NCBI GenBank assembly: GCA_022376465.1
Contig: JACDTU010000014.1
Location: 496,001-560,000, forward strand
Direction: 5' to 3'
Origin: Cubamyces lactineus
Lineage: Eukaryota; Basidiomycota; Agaricomycetes; Polyporales; Polyporaceae
Length of the DNA: 64,000 nucleotides
Each line of letters begins with the position of its first letter. The first letter of the stretch is position 1. Below, one piece after another: positions 1 to 12,779 of the stretch. A program made the position numbers and the translations under genes. The notes under the pieces are model-generated. The model saw only the letters and a list, made by a program, of their open reading frames with translations, searched no databases and was not told the origin of the DNA.

Positions 1-932
1 GGCGACAAGCTCTCCGCGAGTGTCGAGGCGAGTGGGACGGGATTGACGGTGCCCGAGACGCCTTCGCGCAAGAGGCGGGCCACGGTTGTGACGCGTTCGC
101 CCGAGACGAAGCAGAATGTACCGAGTCTAGAGCTCGACTTGTCACCGTCAAAGCGCCGCGAGAAGTCCAAGTCACATAGCGAGCTCGTTCGCCCGATCAC
201 GCCCATCACAAAGCTCGAGTTCGAACTTGAAAGACGTGCGTATTGACCTTGTTCGTTACGATCTGTTTGATTATGTGCTAATCCGAATATGCAGTTGCTC
301 AACCTACGCCAACGCCAAGGCTGTCTACAGTGGTCGACAAGAACTTGTTCATCGCGAGCTCGCCGGCGAGCAGAGTAGTGCTCGAGGAGCCGAGATTGAC
401 CCCACCAAGACAGAAGGACGACTTGACGTCTTCTCCACTGCACGTTGAGCCGTACCCCGCGAGGCCAATTGCGAATACTGTTACGCTTGACACGCCCGCA
501 AAGCGCCATCTCGAGGGTGTGTACGATAGGTGAGTGTCCACGCGCACTAGCAAGACGTCATATGATGTTCTGACACGATTTCTACAAAGATTCCTCATGT
601 CTACGACCGGCGTTAAGCGCAACGGCAAGGGCTACCAGTCTGACAATGTCGGGCCCCTCGGCAACATCGCTCGGCCGCACTCGTCCATGGCGAAACGCAG
701 CCAGAAGTTCTTCGCAACAACCAGGCGGCCAATGCCACCGCCAGTATCGAGCGACGACCTTCGGCGCGCGTCGTCGATCGACGAGTTTGGCACGTTCTGC
801 CCGTCTCAGAGTACACCCGCACCCGCGGGTGGCGAGCACAACAAGAACACGATCGCCGTCGTGCGCAAGGCCTTCAAGGCGATCGTCACCGGCAAGCCAA
901 CATCAAGAGGCACGAAGCCGGTCTGGGTTTGA
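1..932 (+). CDS. 3' part of an unknown Ser/Pro/Lys-rich protein (5' end outside window)
   Basis: The gene enters from the left edge in frame 1. I read three exons: 1-235, 295-529 and 590-932. The GT-AG introns are 59 and 60 nt, and the junction phases match (phase 1, then phase 2). The stop is TGA at 930-932. About 270 residues are visible. They are rich in Ser, Pro, Lys and Arg, with short TP and SP motifs (VPETPSRKRR, DLSPSKRR) that look like kinase sites or nuclear localisation signals in a disordered tail. The last exon contains KGYQSDNVGPLGN and ends KPVWV. I do not recognise the family and infer no function. The next gene is convergent. Confidence 0.7.
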
Positions 933-1626
933 CACCCCCGTGCACTGTTACGGCTCCCGTGTCTGCTTTTCTTTTCTCATTCCATCCCATCTATCTGGAC
1001 CTCTCTCATTCGATCATTCATCTGTGCAAACTATTTCACATCGTATATCTGTCCCAATTCGTTCGAGTCATTTGCAGTGCATATAGCTTGGATTCGTCTC
1101 ATCCTCATTCCTGTGCACAACATTTTATCCCTTTCGACACCCCCAGCACCCTTACGCACTCACCTCGAACCCATTCTCATCTCTCTACCTTGCCCTGACC
1201 TCTTTTCCTCACCCCATCTTGACCCGCATCTCCCCGTCGTCGCTATCTATGTCTCGTCAGTGCTTTCGTGTTATTCCAGTATGTATCGACGCTCCCCCCA
1301 GCCTCGCACGACCTGTCACGGACCTCACGACTGGCAGCTGCTCCTCGTCTCTTACTTACGCTCTGATCATGCTCATGCTCATGTAGTTAACGTTCACGTT
1401 GGTTCCTATCCAATACGAAGTGCTTCGTGCGGTCTGCGACCGGCCAGTCAACCGATCAATGAAGTTGAACTATGTGAAGACGACTCAATCAGGATCGGAT
1501 TAGGCGTGCTCGATGCAGTCAGCGGAGGGGTACATGTACATGACGGCAAAAAGACGATGCAAATAAAAATACAATGGAGGGATATGTATGCGAGACAGAA
1601 AGTGAGTATAAACGGGCGATGCTAGT
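933..1626. other. convergent intergenic region
   Basis: This 694-bp stretch lies between two converging genes, so it holds two 3' ends. The left half is pyrimidine-rich with several TTTT and TCATTC runs. I see no open frame with family character, no tRNA and no repeat. An AATAAAA at about 1562-1568 lies on the + strand and is not clearly a poly(A) signal for either gene. Confidence 0.5.
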
Positions 1627-4600
1627 CTACGACGCAGGTGTGACACGGTCTCTCTGGAGCTTTACGGGGGGCTTGTTGCCCTCGCCCTGCTTCAAACGCT
1701 TCGCGGCGGTATCGTCTGCGGCAGCGTCACCTTCGCGGGTGCGCTTCACAGCGCCCTGAGCGCCGCCGGGAGCGGGAGCATTGCCTGCTGCAGCGGCGGC
1801 GGCAGCAGCAGCTGCACCAGCACCACGGCCAGCACCGCCTGGGGCAGCACCACGGATACTGAGGCCCCTAGTCGGGCCGACACCTCGGCCGCGTCCGGGT
1901 GGAGGCTGTCGGGCGATTGTAGGCTTGGCAGGAAGGCCCGCCTTACCAGGGCCCGGCGGGGCAGCTGCAGGAGCGGAAGAGGTGGCAGGAGCGGTGGATT
2001 CAGATGGCGCAGGGGCACCCTCCGTTGAGGGCGCAGCTGAGATGGGCGTGGTGGGCGTAGCGGTGGGTGCGGGTACGGCGGGGATAGGGTTTCCCTCCAA
2101 CTGTGCGATCTTAGCTTCGAGGTCCTTCATCTTCGCCTGAGCCCTGACAAGTTGCTGGTCCCTGAGCCTCGAGCGCGCAGCGGATTCTTTGCGTCCGCGC
2201 TCGACGGCATCTGCGATCTCCTTGGCGTGAGTCTCCTCCAGCTCCTTCTTGTACGCAGCGAGAGCGGCGTCGATGGCTGCCTGAGTGTCCGGCGCTATAG
2301 CAGCTTTGGTCGCTGCTTCGACAGCGGCTTTCAGCTCCTCTTCGTGCTTCTTGACGAGACGCTCCTCTAGCGCACGCAGCTCTTCCGCATGCTTCTGTAT
2401 GATCTCTTCTGAGGCAGTCGTGGATGGGGATGCTTGAAGCTCCTTGCGGAGCTTCTCAACTGCTTCCGCCACTGCGGCTCGCTGTTCCTCTGCAGCACGT
2501 TCGCTGTCGGCGATACGAGCCTTGGATAGGTCTTGAATGCGTGCTTGGTATTTCTCCTGTAACAAGGCATGAGGGAGGATGACGGCGCGAAAGTTAGGAT
2601 GGACTTACACTAGCAAGGCGGATGCTACGCAATTCTTCGCTGGCGGTCGCAACCTGCTTTTGCAGTGCCTGTGTGGAATGATCAGACCGGAGCTCAACGG
2701 CCATGTGGTCATAGTATGACTCGCCTCGGCGCGGGCAGCAGCCTCTTCTCGAGCCTTCACCAATTCGGCCTTCTCAGACTCCCATTGACTCTGGGCAGCG
2801 GCAACATCGGCGGGGACATCGGCGGTCGTTGTAGACCATGTAGCCTTTTCCGCAAGGAGGCGATCCCGCTCCGCACGAAGTTCGTCCTGAGGGATCAACA
2901 GTAAGCAACGGAGCCGATGACGCGACAGCATACGTACCAAGGAAGCAGTGTGTTCTCCAACACGAGACGAAGCAGCCAGGTGAGCGGCCTTCTCTTGAGC
3001 AAGCAGTTGCTCCAGGTTGGCCTTCTCGGTGCGTAGAGCTTCCAACTCCTTAGCCAGTTCAGGGTCAACAGGGGCGCCACTAGCTGCCGCTGCCTGGGAG
3101 TTCGACTTGGCTTCATCCAGCTCCTTGGTCAAGGCGTCCACCCGAGACTCCAACTCCGTGATGACTTGGTTGAGACGCTGGTTCTCAGCGGCATCCCGAT
3201 CGAAACGTGACTTGGCCCTCTGGTTGTTCTCTCGGTGGATGGTCTTGAGTTTGTTGTGAGCTTCTTCCAGTGTATTGAGCTGGCACGGTACTGTGAGTAG
3301 TTGTGGACAAGTTTGGGACAGCGATGATTTACCTTTTGCTGTTGAGTAGCAATCTCTGCCTTCTGTTGCTCAATGATGGCCTCGAGCTCTGCATTCTTGG
3401 CTTGCAGTTGCGTGATCTCGTCCTTCAGAGACTGCATCTCCGCTGGATCGATGCGGTCGTACTGGGTACAATGTTTAGATCGAATTGAATACTGTGAACA
3501 GGTAATCGTACCTTGGTCAGGAGCTGTGCGTTCCGTTCTTGCCAGCGCCGGCTCTCGTTCTCGAGGAGCTGGATCTGTTGCTCCTTCGCCTCGATCTCGG
3601 CTTGTGCGACTCGAAGCTGCTCCTTTGTAGGCTCAAGCTCCGCCGTGACCTTCCGGAGCTCGGCCTCAAGCTGTCGGGCCCGCTTGGAATACGCATCACA
3701 GTCACTACGCAAGGTTGCGTTGCTCTCGCGGAGGATAGCCACTTGGTTAATCTTCTCCGCAAGTTGGCTATGCTGAGCCTCGGATGCGGCAGTCTCGACA
3801 GCACGCTCGCGTTCCTGAGAGTGGGTGAGTATCGCTGTGGGATACAACTAGGAGCATGCAGAAACTAACCTCTGACAAAGCCTTACGAGTCTCGTCCAGA
3901 TTCTGAGATAGGTGATCGATCTGAGTCTTGAGGCGAGTGTTCTCTTGCTTGCTAAGTTCGAGCTGAAGCTCAATGATTTCCTTCTCCTTACGGAGGTAGG
4001 TGACAAGGGAGCGCAATTCGGTGAGCTTAGTGTCATTATCGTCGGAAGCCTCAGCATCACCAGACTCGGCCGTTGACGACGCTGCCGCCTGCTTGATACG
4101 AGCAGCGTGGTTGCTAACAGACTCGAGGTGTTGATGAAGGAGATTGTTCTGGTCGCTGAGGTCCTTGCACCTATGCGCGGAGATTGAGGCTTCAGTTCAC
4201 GTGCAGAAAGTAGAGAAGAGGCACCCATACCTAGCCTTGAGGTCTGATATTTCCTTGTCAAGAGCTTCACGCTGCTGCTGCCAGCTTGCCTCCGAAGTGG
4301 TGAGCTTGGCTTGAGCAGTCTCAGCTGCAGCACGGCCTTCCCTGGCAGCAGCCTGAGACTGCGAGAGTTGTTGCTTCAGCTGCTCTACGGACTTGATGGA
4401 CTCTGCATGCGCCAGGACCTCTCTCGAGTAGCGCTCTTCAGCAGCCTATCGGATTGCGTCAGTTCAGCCTCACGGAGATTTTTACGCACTACTCACCTTC
4501 GCGCGTTCCTCCTGCTGACGGACCTCAGCCTCCCAAGTGGTACGATCCGTTTGTGTGTGTTGGGCAGAGGTGCTCATGTCGACGATCGTATCCTCAAGGG

Positions 4601-7600
4601 TCTTCTTGTCATTGACCCACGCGAGACGCTCGCTGTCGAACTTCTGCTGAAGCTCAGTGTTTGCTTGAGAAAGTTGAGCGAGGCGTTCTTCGGCTGCACG
4701 AAGCTTCTCCTGTAGAGCCTCGATCTCGGACTACGTGGGGACACCCGTCAGAATGGTTGTGTGGGCAATGTAGGGGTCGGGTATACCTGACGCTTCGTGA
4801 GCTCAGCTTCTGTGGCCGCTCGGTACTCGTCGTGTGTGGAATTCAAGGTTGCCAGTGCCGCTTCGTTGGCCTGGCTGATCTCCTGGAATTGCTGAACATG
4901 ACTCCGTGCAGAAGCAAGATCAACCTCAGCGACCTTGAGAGCAGACCTGAGGTATGGTTTAGCGTTAAGTGAGGGCGAACTCGCCATAGAGTCCTACCGT
5001 AGCTCGGCAACCTCAGCTTCGAGTTGTTGTTCACGAGAAAGATCCTCGTCGGTGCGAGCGCTGATGCCGTTGACGCCGCTAGCCCTGCGTTCGTACACCG
5101 CAAGCTTCTCCTCGTTCCCTTGAAGCTGCCTCGTGAGCTGTTCAACGCGCTCTTCGAGGTGCCTCTTGCTTGTCTCAGCAGCAACGAGAGATTCTCGCGT
5201 CCTACTAAGCTCCTGAGACTGCGTCAAAATGTTCATTAGTGAGAGAGACACATCACATAGGTATACGAGATAAGCTTACAGTCTTTTCCATCTTGTTCTG
5301 AAGCTCCTTGAGGTCCAGATCTCTCTGCAGCGTAACGCGGCGGATGGACTCACGCTCTTGGCTGAGCTGAGTGCGTAGGTCTTGGCTGAAATGTAGTGTA
5401 AGCATTTGAGAGGAGTGAGGCGCAAAGAGGTCATGCTACGAACTTCTGGTCCTCAAGCATCTTGATCTGGCTATCCATACGGCGACGATCGTTCTCGCCT
5501 GACCGCTCGAGATCGTTGTGCATCCGTTGGACGTTTGCCATCAGGTCAGCAAGGTGAGATCGCTCAGTGGCCAAAGTCTTGTTCTCCTCCACAAGACGGC
5601 CTTGGACATTCTGTAAGTAGAAAGATGCCTTGAGCCATCTGTCCCTAAGTGCAGTACCGACGGATCGCTTTACGTACCTCCCAGATCTTCTTCTCAGCTC
5701 GCAGGTTCGCGCACTCGTTGCGCAATTGTTCCAATAGGCTGTTGCTAGCGAGAAGATCCTCGGACACGCGGTTGCACTCGATGTCAATGCGAGTGTACTG
5801 ATCGTAGAGGTGCTGGTTGCGCTTCTGGAGGTCCTCGTTCTCGCGCTTCTGAATAACGATCTGCTCCTGGACCATGCGATGACGCTCTATTGGCAGCGGA
5901 TGAGGTGTGAGCGCTGCCCAAAACAATATATGATGTGTAGGAGCCCACCACTTAAGACCTCGATCTGCGCGTTAGCTTTCGCAAGTGCGGTTCCAAGCCT
6001 CATGGCCTCTCGTTGAGCGGAGAGGGCCTCCTCACGGAGACGGTTAGAGTCTATACCCATTTCGGTGCGGTATGTCTCGAACTGCTTTTGTACTTCCTCG
6101 AGCTCCTTCGCAGCTTCCGAAGCCGCTTCTTCGGCCGACAATACATCGCCATTGACCTGACCGTTGGAGATCCGAGCGACAACACCACCGGACTCCTTCT
6201 GCCTCGCAAGCAAGCTGCGGAGGGTATCCCGTTCCTTCATGTAAGCCTGGATAGTCACCTCGCTACTGCGCTTGTGGCTCTCAAGCTGCTCTTGTAACTG
6301 CTTGATAGCCTCGTGCGCCTCACGAACAGCTTCGCCCTGCTCACGCTCCAGCGCTTCCCTATAATCCTTCTCCTCGGATTCCAGCTTAGCGCCAAGCTCC
6401 CGGACGATCTTCAATAGCTTCTGGTTCTGTTCCTGGAGCTGTGGTATTGAGCGGAAGAGAACGAGGTTGTTCGTGATGACGGCCTCAATGTTCTCAGCAG
6501 GACGCGTGGACTCGTCGTTCTCGAGCTCCTCGTCGGATGGTATTGAGGGGTCCTGGTGACGACCGAGCTCCTTGAGCAGGGTGCGAAGTTGACGACCGAG
6601 ATCTTCTAGTTGCTTCTCCAAAAGCTCATTCTCACGAGTACTCTTGTTTAGCTTCTGTGCGTTCTCTTCTGCGGCGGTAGCGAGTGCGTCACGCTCGGAA
6701 AGGGCCTGGGCAAGCTGCGAAGCTAATTGGGAAGCCTCAGACTGCAGCCGCTCATACTCGGCGCGTTGTTGCGACAGGATAGGTGCCTATATGACTTGTA
6801 AAGCGGTGGTTGGTTTACAGATTATCAGTCTCACGCACCCGTTCCTCGATTTGCGCAAGTACAGCGGACAGCGTCCGGTCCATGTGGTCGTACTCGGCAC
6901 ACTTCCTAGCGAAGTCTTCTTGGAGCTTGATGTAGTCCGAGTATACCTCCGTGAAAGACTTTCCGCCTCTTTGCGCGCGGCTTGCCATGGCCACAGTTGG
7001 GCTAAGTCCAAGTATACCTTGCGTGAGGATGTCGGAAGGGGTTCCGTTGCGCATCGGGGTGGAGATACCGCGTGCAGGAGTCGCGGGTGCACCAGGAGAT
7101 CCGGCGAAACTTGGGATAGGGAACTCGCCACGGTCCATCCTATCAAGCACGGCCTGAAGCTCCTCGACCCTCCTCTCCGCCTCTTCTGCGCGCTGCTTCT
7201 GGTTCTCAATCTCCTCGCGTAGCACCGCCTCACGTCTCTCTGCCTTCTCACCGACCCCAGCGAAATCCCTCTCGAGGCTGTCAACGATCGCCTTGGCCTG
7301 CGCCTCACGATCCTCCATCATGGTGATAAGGCGCCGGAGCCCTGCTGCTTCGCTCGAGTATGTAGCCTCCTGTTCAGCAAGCTGGCCCTTGAGGTCCTGG
7401 ATGCGCGTCAATGCTTGTGTGAGCTGATGGGACTGGGTGTTGTGCGCGGACTGAAGGGCTTTCAGCGTGCTTTCGGTGGATGCGTGGGTTTGTGCTAGAG
7501 AGTCATGAGCGGCCTGAAGTTGTGTGAGCTCCGCATGCTTTGTGCGACGATATTTGGCGAACTCCTCGGTCTTGGCAGCAAGTTCGGCAGCGGTGCGTTC

Positions 7601-8495
7601 AGCCTCCCCTCGCGCCAATTCGAGTTGTTGGGTCAGAGATTCGACTTTAAACTGGGGCATGGTGAGTGGGAGAGTCTAATAGACGACTGAGAACCATACC
7701 TTCGTTGAAGTCTCAGTTGAAGTGAGCTCTCTGACTTTGCGCTCCAAAGCCTGTTGGTCTTGACGCGCTTGCTTGAGGTCGGAACGCAGTGACTGGATCT
7801 CGGCTGAAAATTCTTAGTCCATTGAAGAATCCTAAGCAATCCAGGTTGTAACTCACTATCACGCTGTACCGCGTCCTCCTGCAGCCTGCTGACTACGCCC
7901 ATAAGGTCACGCTTCTCCCGTTCCGTCTCCTCGACGCGCTGTTTCAACGTAACAACTTCCGCAGACGACGATGTCTGCGAATTTGATAGCGCATCCAGAC
8001 GTTCCTGAAGCTTGTTGCGTTCCGCAGCTACACAGACGGGTCGTCATAAACACAGGGAAGAGACACGCGACTGCGACATAACACACCTAATACGTCTCGC
8101 TCCTCTTTCACGTGCGCAAGTTCCTTCTGCACGCTCTCGAGTGTCGATTCCAACTCAGAGGTCGCGGTCTCACGGTCCTGCAACGCCTGGTCCAATTCCA
8201 CATCTTTCCGCTGGATCTCTGCGCGTGCCTCCTCAAGCTCTCGTTGAGCACCCTCCACATCTGACGACTGAGCAAGGAGGAGTCTGTAGAGCGACAGAAG
8301 AGTATCAGGCGTGGGAGTAGTCAAGTTAACATCCGGCAGTAAGCTAGACAATGTGTCGAAGTCGATGTCCTCGGGAACGTTGACAGTGAGGGTGGCGACG
8401 GGAACAGGAGAATTCTCGCGCGTAGCGGTCTCCTGTTGCTGCTCAGCAGCAGCCGCTGCAGCAGCGGCCTTGCTTTTTCTGCGGGTTTTCATCAT
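1627..8495 (-). CDS. mlp1: nucleoporin TPR/Mlp1-Mlp2-like nuclear basket protein
   Basis: This is the filament protein of the nuclear-pore basket, which in other fungi and animals anchors mRNA quality control and the spindle checkpoint at the nuclear face of the pore. The start is the double ATG at 8490-8495 and the stop is at 1627-1629. About 18 introns of 45-65 nt interrupt it, giving roughly 1,950 residues, the usual TPR/Mlp size. Nearly the whole length is heptad-rich coiled coil (Glu, Lys, Gln, Leu and Ala). The N-terminus is basic with a run of eight Ala, followed by an acidic Pro-rich segment. The last ~130 residues are non-coiled, with a Pro/Ala/Thr stretch, RG-rich repeats (GRGRGVG), a ten-Ala run and a bipartite nuclear signal (VKRTREG and AAKRLKQG). 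The coiled coil plus Gly/Ala/basic tail at this length is typical of TPR. A generic coiled-coil protein is the only alternative. It is divergent from mob2 across 287 bp. Confidence 0.85.
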
Positions 8496-8782
8496 GTCGG
8501 GTCGTGGACCCGGCGAGGGGGGAAGTCGTAGTTAATGACGCGCCACCGCGCATTGTGCCCCAGGTGGTTGTTTGCATCTGCTTGGCAACGGCCTCTAGAT
8601 TCAATACGACCAAACAAGGCGGGGTAAGACCTACCGTCACGTGCGGAGCATTGCTAGAGGCCAAGTCCGCGTCGCGACCACCGTTTCCAGCTCACTCGCG
8701 TCGATCGTTCATTTGTCCTTAGCCCTTGCAACTTGTCCGCGGAAGCCTCCATTCTTTCTCTCACCGGAATAGCTGAGCAGTC
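8496..8782. promoter_or_regulatory. shared divergent promoter of the TPR gene and mob2
   Basis: The two start codons lie 287 bp apart on opposite strands, so both promoters must sit here or overlap the leaders. There is no clear TATA box. The sequence near mob2 is CT-rich on the + strand (8720-8765), as in many fungal leaders. The arrangement follows from the gene starts; co-regulation is inference. Confidence 0.5.
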
Positions 8783-9766
8783 ATGTCGTTCTTCAACTCT
8801 ATAGGGTAAGAGTGCTACTGGAATCCATAACAGTTCATCGATACTCATCGCACATGCACGAAGGCGGTCTATGCAACGCGCCCCGCGTCCTCCAAGGCGA
8901 TCTACAACGCCCACGTCTTCCACATTTCCATCCACGGAGAACCTCCCTCAGGCATCGCCTACAAACCCCACTGCGCCAAAGCCTCTCTACCTGTGCAGTC
9001 CATTCGTCGAGGCAGCTCTGGTGAAGGGTAACTTCAAGACTATTGTGATGCTCCCAAAATACGCGGATGTTATGGAATGGGTTGCAGTAAACAGTGCGTG
9101 CATCTTATAACTTGTAACCGTTCTGTTGCAGCTGGTACCATGTCCTCACCTCTAAACCATCCAGTCTTCGACTTCTACCAGAACCTCAACCAGTTCTATG
9201 GCGTTCTCGCCGAATGTTGCACCCAACAAACATGCCCGTCTATGGCTGCTGGGCCCAAGTATGTAGTCACCAGCCTGCTGTTGGGGTGCAACGCTGATTG
9301 TTGTCTCCAGCCTCAACTACACGTGGATCAACCAGGATCGCAAGAGCGTACAGCTCCCAGCGCCGACCTACATTGACTATGTAATGACTTGGGTGCAAAA
9401 TCTGCTGGACGACGAGAACGTGTTCCCCACGAAGTCCGGTACGTGTTTCAACCCCATCATTCGCATGTCCCCGCTTGACCGTTCCTTCCGACAGGCCGGG
9501 ATTTCTCGCCAAACTTCCCCTCAACTGTCAAGCACGTCTACCGACAGCTTCTTCGGGTCTTTGCGCACCTCTATCATGCACACTATCCCCAGATCCTGCA
9601 TCTGCGCAGTGAAGGACACTTCAATTCCCTCTTCGCCCACTTCTTGGCCTTTGGCAAGGAGTATGAACTGCTCGATGTGAAGGATATCAAGGGCCAGCCG
9701 GGCGCGCCAGTTGGCGTTGGTGCGCTCTGGGAGAAGTGGAAGGAGATGGGCATCCTTGAGTCCTGA
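8783..9766 (+). CDS. mob2: Mob2-type activator of NDR/Cbk1 kinase
   Basis: MOB proteins bind and activate NDR/LATS kinases. Mob2 pairs with Cbk1-type kinases in polarised growth and cell separation. Five exons fit exactly: 8783-8805, 8864-9093, 9165-9258, 9311-9438 and 9495-9766, giving 248 residues in frame. The tiny first exon encodes MSFFNSIG. The Mob/phocein fold starts near residue 45 (PLYLCSPFVEAALVKG). The zinc-site residues are visible as the Cys pair in ECCTQQTC and the His pair in HLYHAH. I favour Mob2 over Mob1 because of PLYLCSPFV, the ALVKGNFKTIV block and PAPTYIDYVMTWVQN, which follow the Mob2 pattern as I know it. It is convergent with the downstream WD40 gene, 225 bp away. Confidence 0.9.
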
Positions 9767-9991
9767 GGTGCAGAACGGGATTTGCCGCAGAGGAACTACG
9801 GGCGGGTTGAGGGCTAGCTCTAGACAGCGCGACTCGGGATTGGAGACGACCGGTTCGTCATATACCACATACAGTGTTTTTCTCAGAATGCTCTGAGCAT
9901 GTAACATACATCCTCGTGTTCGACTTGCGATTGGGCTATGCCGGGATTTTAGTGTTCACAGTAGTAAGAACGCGTGCTAATCGAGAAGGCG

Positions 9992-11856
9992 CTAACGAAA
10001 GATAGAATTTGAGCCGAGCTCGAGTTGATGTAAATACTTGTCAGAACCTATCCACATGTACGTCTTCTCTGCATCTGATAGGATTTCTAACGTGCGGATC
10101 GGATGGTGGAACGTTGTGTTGAATGGATTCCGCGACCAAACAGGACTTGTATCTGCTGTGGCGGAGTGCTGGGAATGGAGTGCTTGACCGGTGCGAAGAG
10201 ACCACGCCCGTAGACATGAGTCTCCACCGCCTGCGAAGAGGACATTCTCGTTTGGGTCAGTCACAATTCCCTGTCGCGCCTTGTCAATACGACTGGGGGC
10301 CGAAGTAACAGGAGGTTGGAGGTTTCTGACCAGTTTGTGCTCGTAGCTGGAGACATGCCCTTCGAACTGCAATAATGGAGTGGTCCCACGTAGGTAGCGC
10401 ATATCATGTAGTTCAAGCTGTTGCCGAAACCTCGTCATTCTTACGTACGCGTCGAACAACGTAGATAACCACTCACATCACCGCGCATAGTTTCAACGAG
10501 AAGGCCGTAGCCGTGGAGAGTGCGCAGATGTTGCACAGGTGCCCCACCAGCAACGATACCTGTTTTCTCAGACATGTTCAGGATCAGGTCCGGGTTTGAA
10601 CCCGGCTGGCGGAGGTCCCATCTCTGAATAGTGCCGTTGCGCTTGCCCATATAGACGATATTCTATCTGAAGTCAGACACTACGCCTTGACTCATATACA
10701 CGAGTAGACGCACTTGATCTTGTGATGCCAAGGAAAATATGTCGCTCTCGCTCCGCGTTCCGAAGAAATGGTCCTGTTCTGCGTCCAAGAAGCCTACCAC
10801 GCCTCGTCGTCCGCCTGACAAGCGCAGTATGAGTAAGATCCGGCGTGCAGGAGTAATCTTCGGACCTACCAACAAGGATAGTTTTTCCTACGACGTGTCC
10901 ACACCGTATATCGCTGCATACATTCGCCGGGAACTCGCGAAGTAGGGAGGCCCTGGGCAAAGGCCGATCAGTACCCAGTGCAGGGAGGATCAATTTAGTA
11001 CTCACCCGGCTATCTGCGCATTCGCTATGAGGATGCGCGACGGAGAGCCTAACGAAGTCACGCTATGAGTTTGATCACAATCAGTACAGACCCTACGTGT
11101 TAGAAACGGGCGCCGCACAGGGTCAGATGTCCTGAACGAGATATTGACGTGATCTACACGTGAGTAATCGTTGATGAATACCACTGCTTATGGAAATTGA
11201 ACGACAGGCAATACCTGTGTGCCCATCGTAAACTCGCGCCAACTATCGTGAGGGGCATTTTGGTCCATGACGAAGAGCCAACCTGCGTTGTCCCCGATCC
11301 ACAAGTGTCCCCCATTCACGTCATCCTAGAGTGCCAAACATCAACACAGTTGTGTACATCTGGAGTATTCTAGTCCAAACCTCGTGCCTGGTGCACAGAG
11401 CAGTAACAATCTTGCCAAAATCGACAGGGAGCGGCCCACTGTCGGCTAGTCGAGACTGGACTGATTGAGTACAAATGAAGCCATCCCGGGCATTTCTGTT
11501 GCACTGCTTCAGTCATGCATTCACATGTGTGAGATGCTGACTCACTGTAGATGACTCCTACTCCCCGTACTCGGATACAGTTGGCTGAAGTTGTTGAGTG
11601 CGCGCCATGTGTCTATACTGCGGTAAGTACGACTTGAATGGATACTCGAGTTCTCAGGATCGGGGCTCTCGGAACGCCGGCTGCTGACGTGCGAGGCTTG
11701 TGACTTGCGTTTGCGAACGTGTTTTTGGGGCGCAGATAGAGGAGGGGAGAGCTGTCCTACATCCAGTGGCTTGACAGCACCAGCTGGGCGAGAGGAGAGA
11801 GGGAAGTATCGGTTTCTCTCCTCATCCCAATACAATCCGGGCAAGTCCCGCGCCAT
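9992..11856 (-). CDS. WD40 protein, DCAF4-like (CUL4-DDB1 substrate receptor family)
   Basis: The start is ATG at 11854-11856 and the stop TAG is at 9992-9994, with several short introns. The N-terminus LPGLYWDEERNRYFPL matches the opening motif of DCAF4-type proteins (PGxYYDxExxRYF). A basic Ser-rich linker follows (QKHVRKRKSQ). The C-terminal half carries degenerate WD repeats, visible as GTIQRWDLRQPG near 10630 and DSCLRAWSLRTGQ near 10215. Family knowledge suggests a substrate adaptor for a CUL4-DDB1 ubiquitin ligase in the nucleus. No DDB1-binding WDxR motif was confirmed across every exon junction, so the exact subfamily is less certain than the WD40 assignment. The exon map between 10650 and 11550 is only partly resolved by eye. 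Confidence 0.7.
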
Positions 11857-12779
11857 TGTGCTGTAAGTATCGATGCTACGTTTGTTATCAGCACACTCTT
11901 TTGAGCTTTGTTTACACACAGAAGGTTACTAGAACCTATGGTTGTCGGTGTACGAGAACCTCAAGGTGAACGGAGGGACCGCGTCGTACGGTAGAGGGTC
12001 ACGGTGTTCACAGAATTTGGCGCCCAAGACACTTGGCGCCGTCAAATTCAAACACGACCAAATACACGACCCGATCGGACCTCTCAGGTACCCCGCTGCC
12101 TTTGCTGGACCGTCATGCGCACCTGTCGCTCAGCCACGCTTGCAACACACTGTGCTTCACCATACACCAGGAGATGATTGTCGTGGTTATTTCACTTGCA
12201 GAGAAGATGAACTACTCTGATAACAGCCGTCTCTCAGGCTCAAGGGCGTTGCCATAGCACGGACCCGCGGGCTCGCAAACCGACAGAAGCCGGACGCATG
12301 CGCGTTTTCACCGTGTACACGGACTCCAAGCACCACTGGCCAAGCAACGGCTGTCGATATGAGGTGTCAAGCCTACCCATTATTTTTGAAATTGCTGCTC
12401 AGGCTTGTTGTATGCTGCATCGACTTCGTCAGCCCTCCTGGCCGGCTCGGGATTTTCGAATTGACGCGTGGAGAACGCGAGTGCGCCGTCTAGTGTCCAC
12501 TGCCGATATGGCATGTGCAAAGCAAATCTGTATGCACCTCCGGCACCCTTTTACGTCCACGTTTCATATCACAGGGCACGGGCCCCCATAAGGTACTCCC
12601 CAGGTGGATTCTTGTCGTAAACGGCCGGTCCCCGACATCGGACGGCGTCTTCCTGATAGACACCGGTACAAAGCGGAGCTGTGGTAGCGGTGATATACCG
12701 GTCGACAAAACTGTGACGGCTCAAGCTCCAGTATATAACATGACCTTCGACGGTCCACACCGTGACAACCACTCCGGCC
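11857..12779. other. divergent intergenic region before the first P450
   Basis: These 923 bp separate the WD40 gene and P450-1, which are transcribed away from each other. Only the TATA box next to P450-1 (listed separately) stands out. Short open frames here have no family character. Confidence 0.5.
12732..12738 (+). promoter_or_regulatory. TATA box of P450-1
   Basis: TATATAA lies 48 bp upstream of the ATG at 12780. If used, the 5' leader can be only about 10-20 nt. Confidence 0.5.
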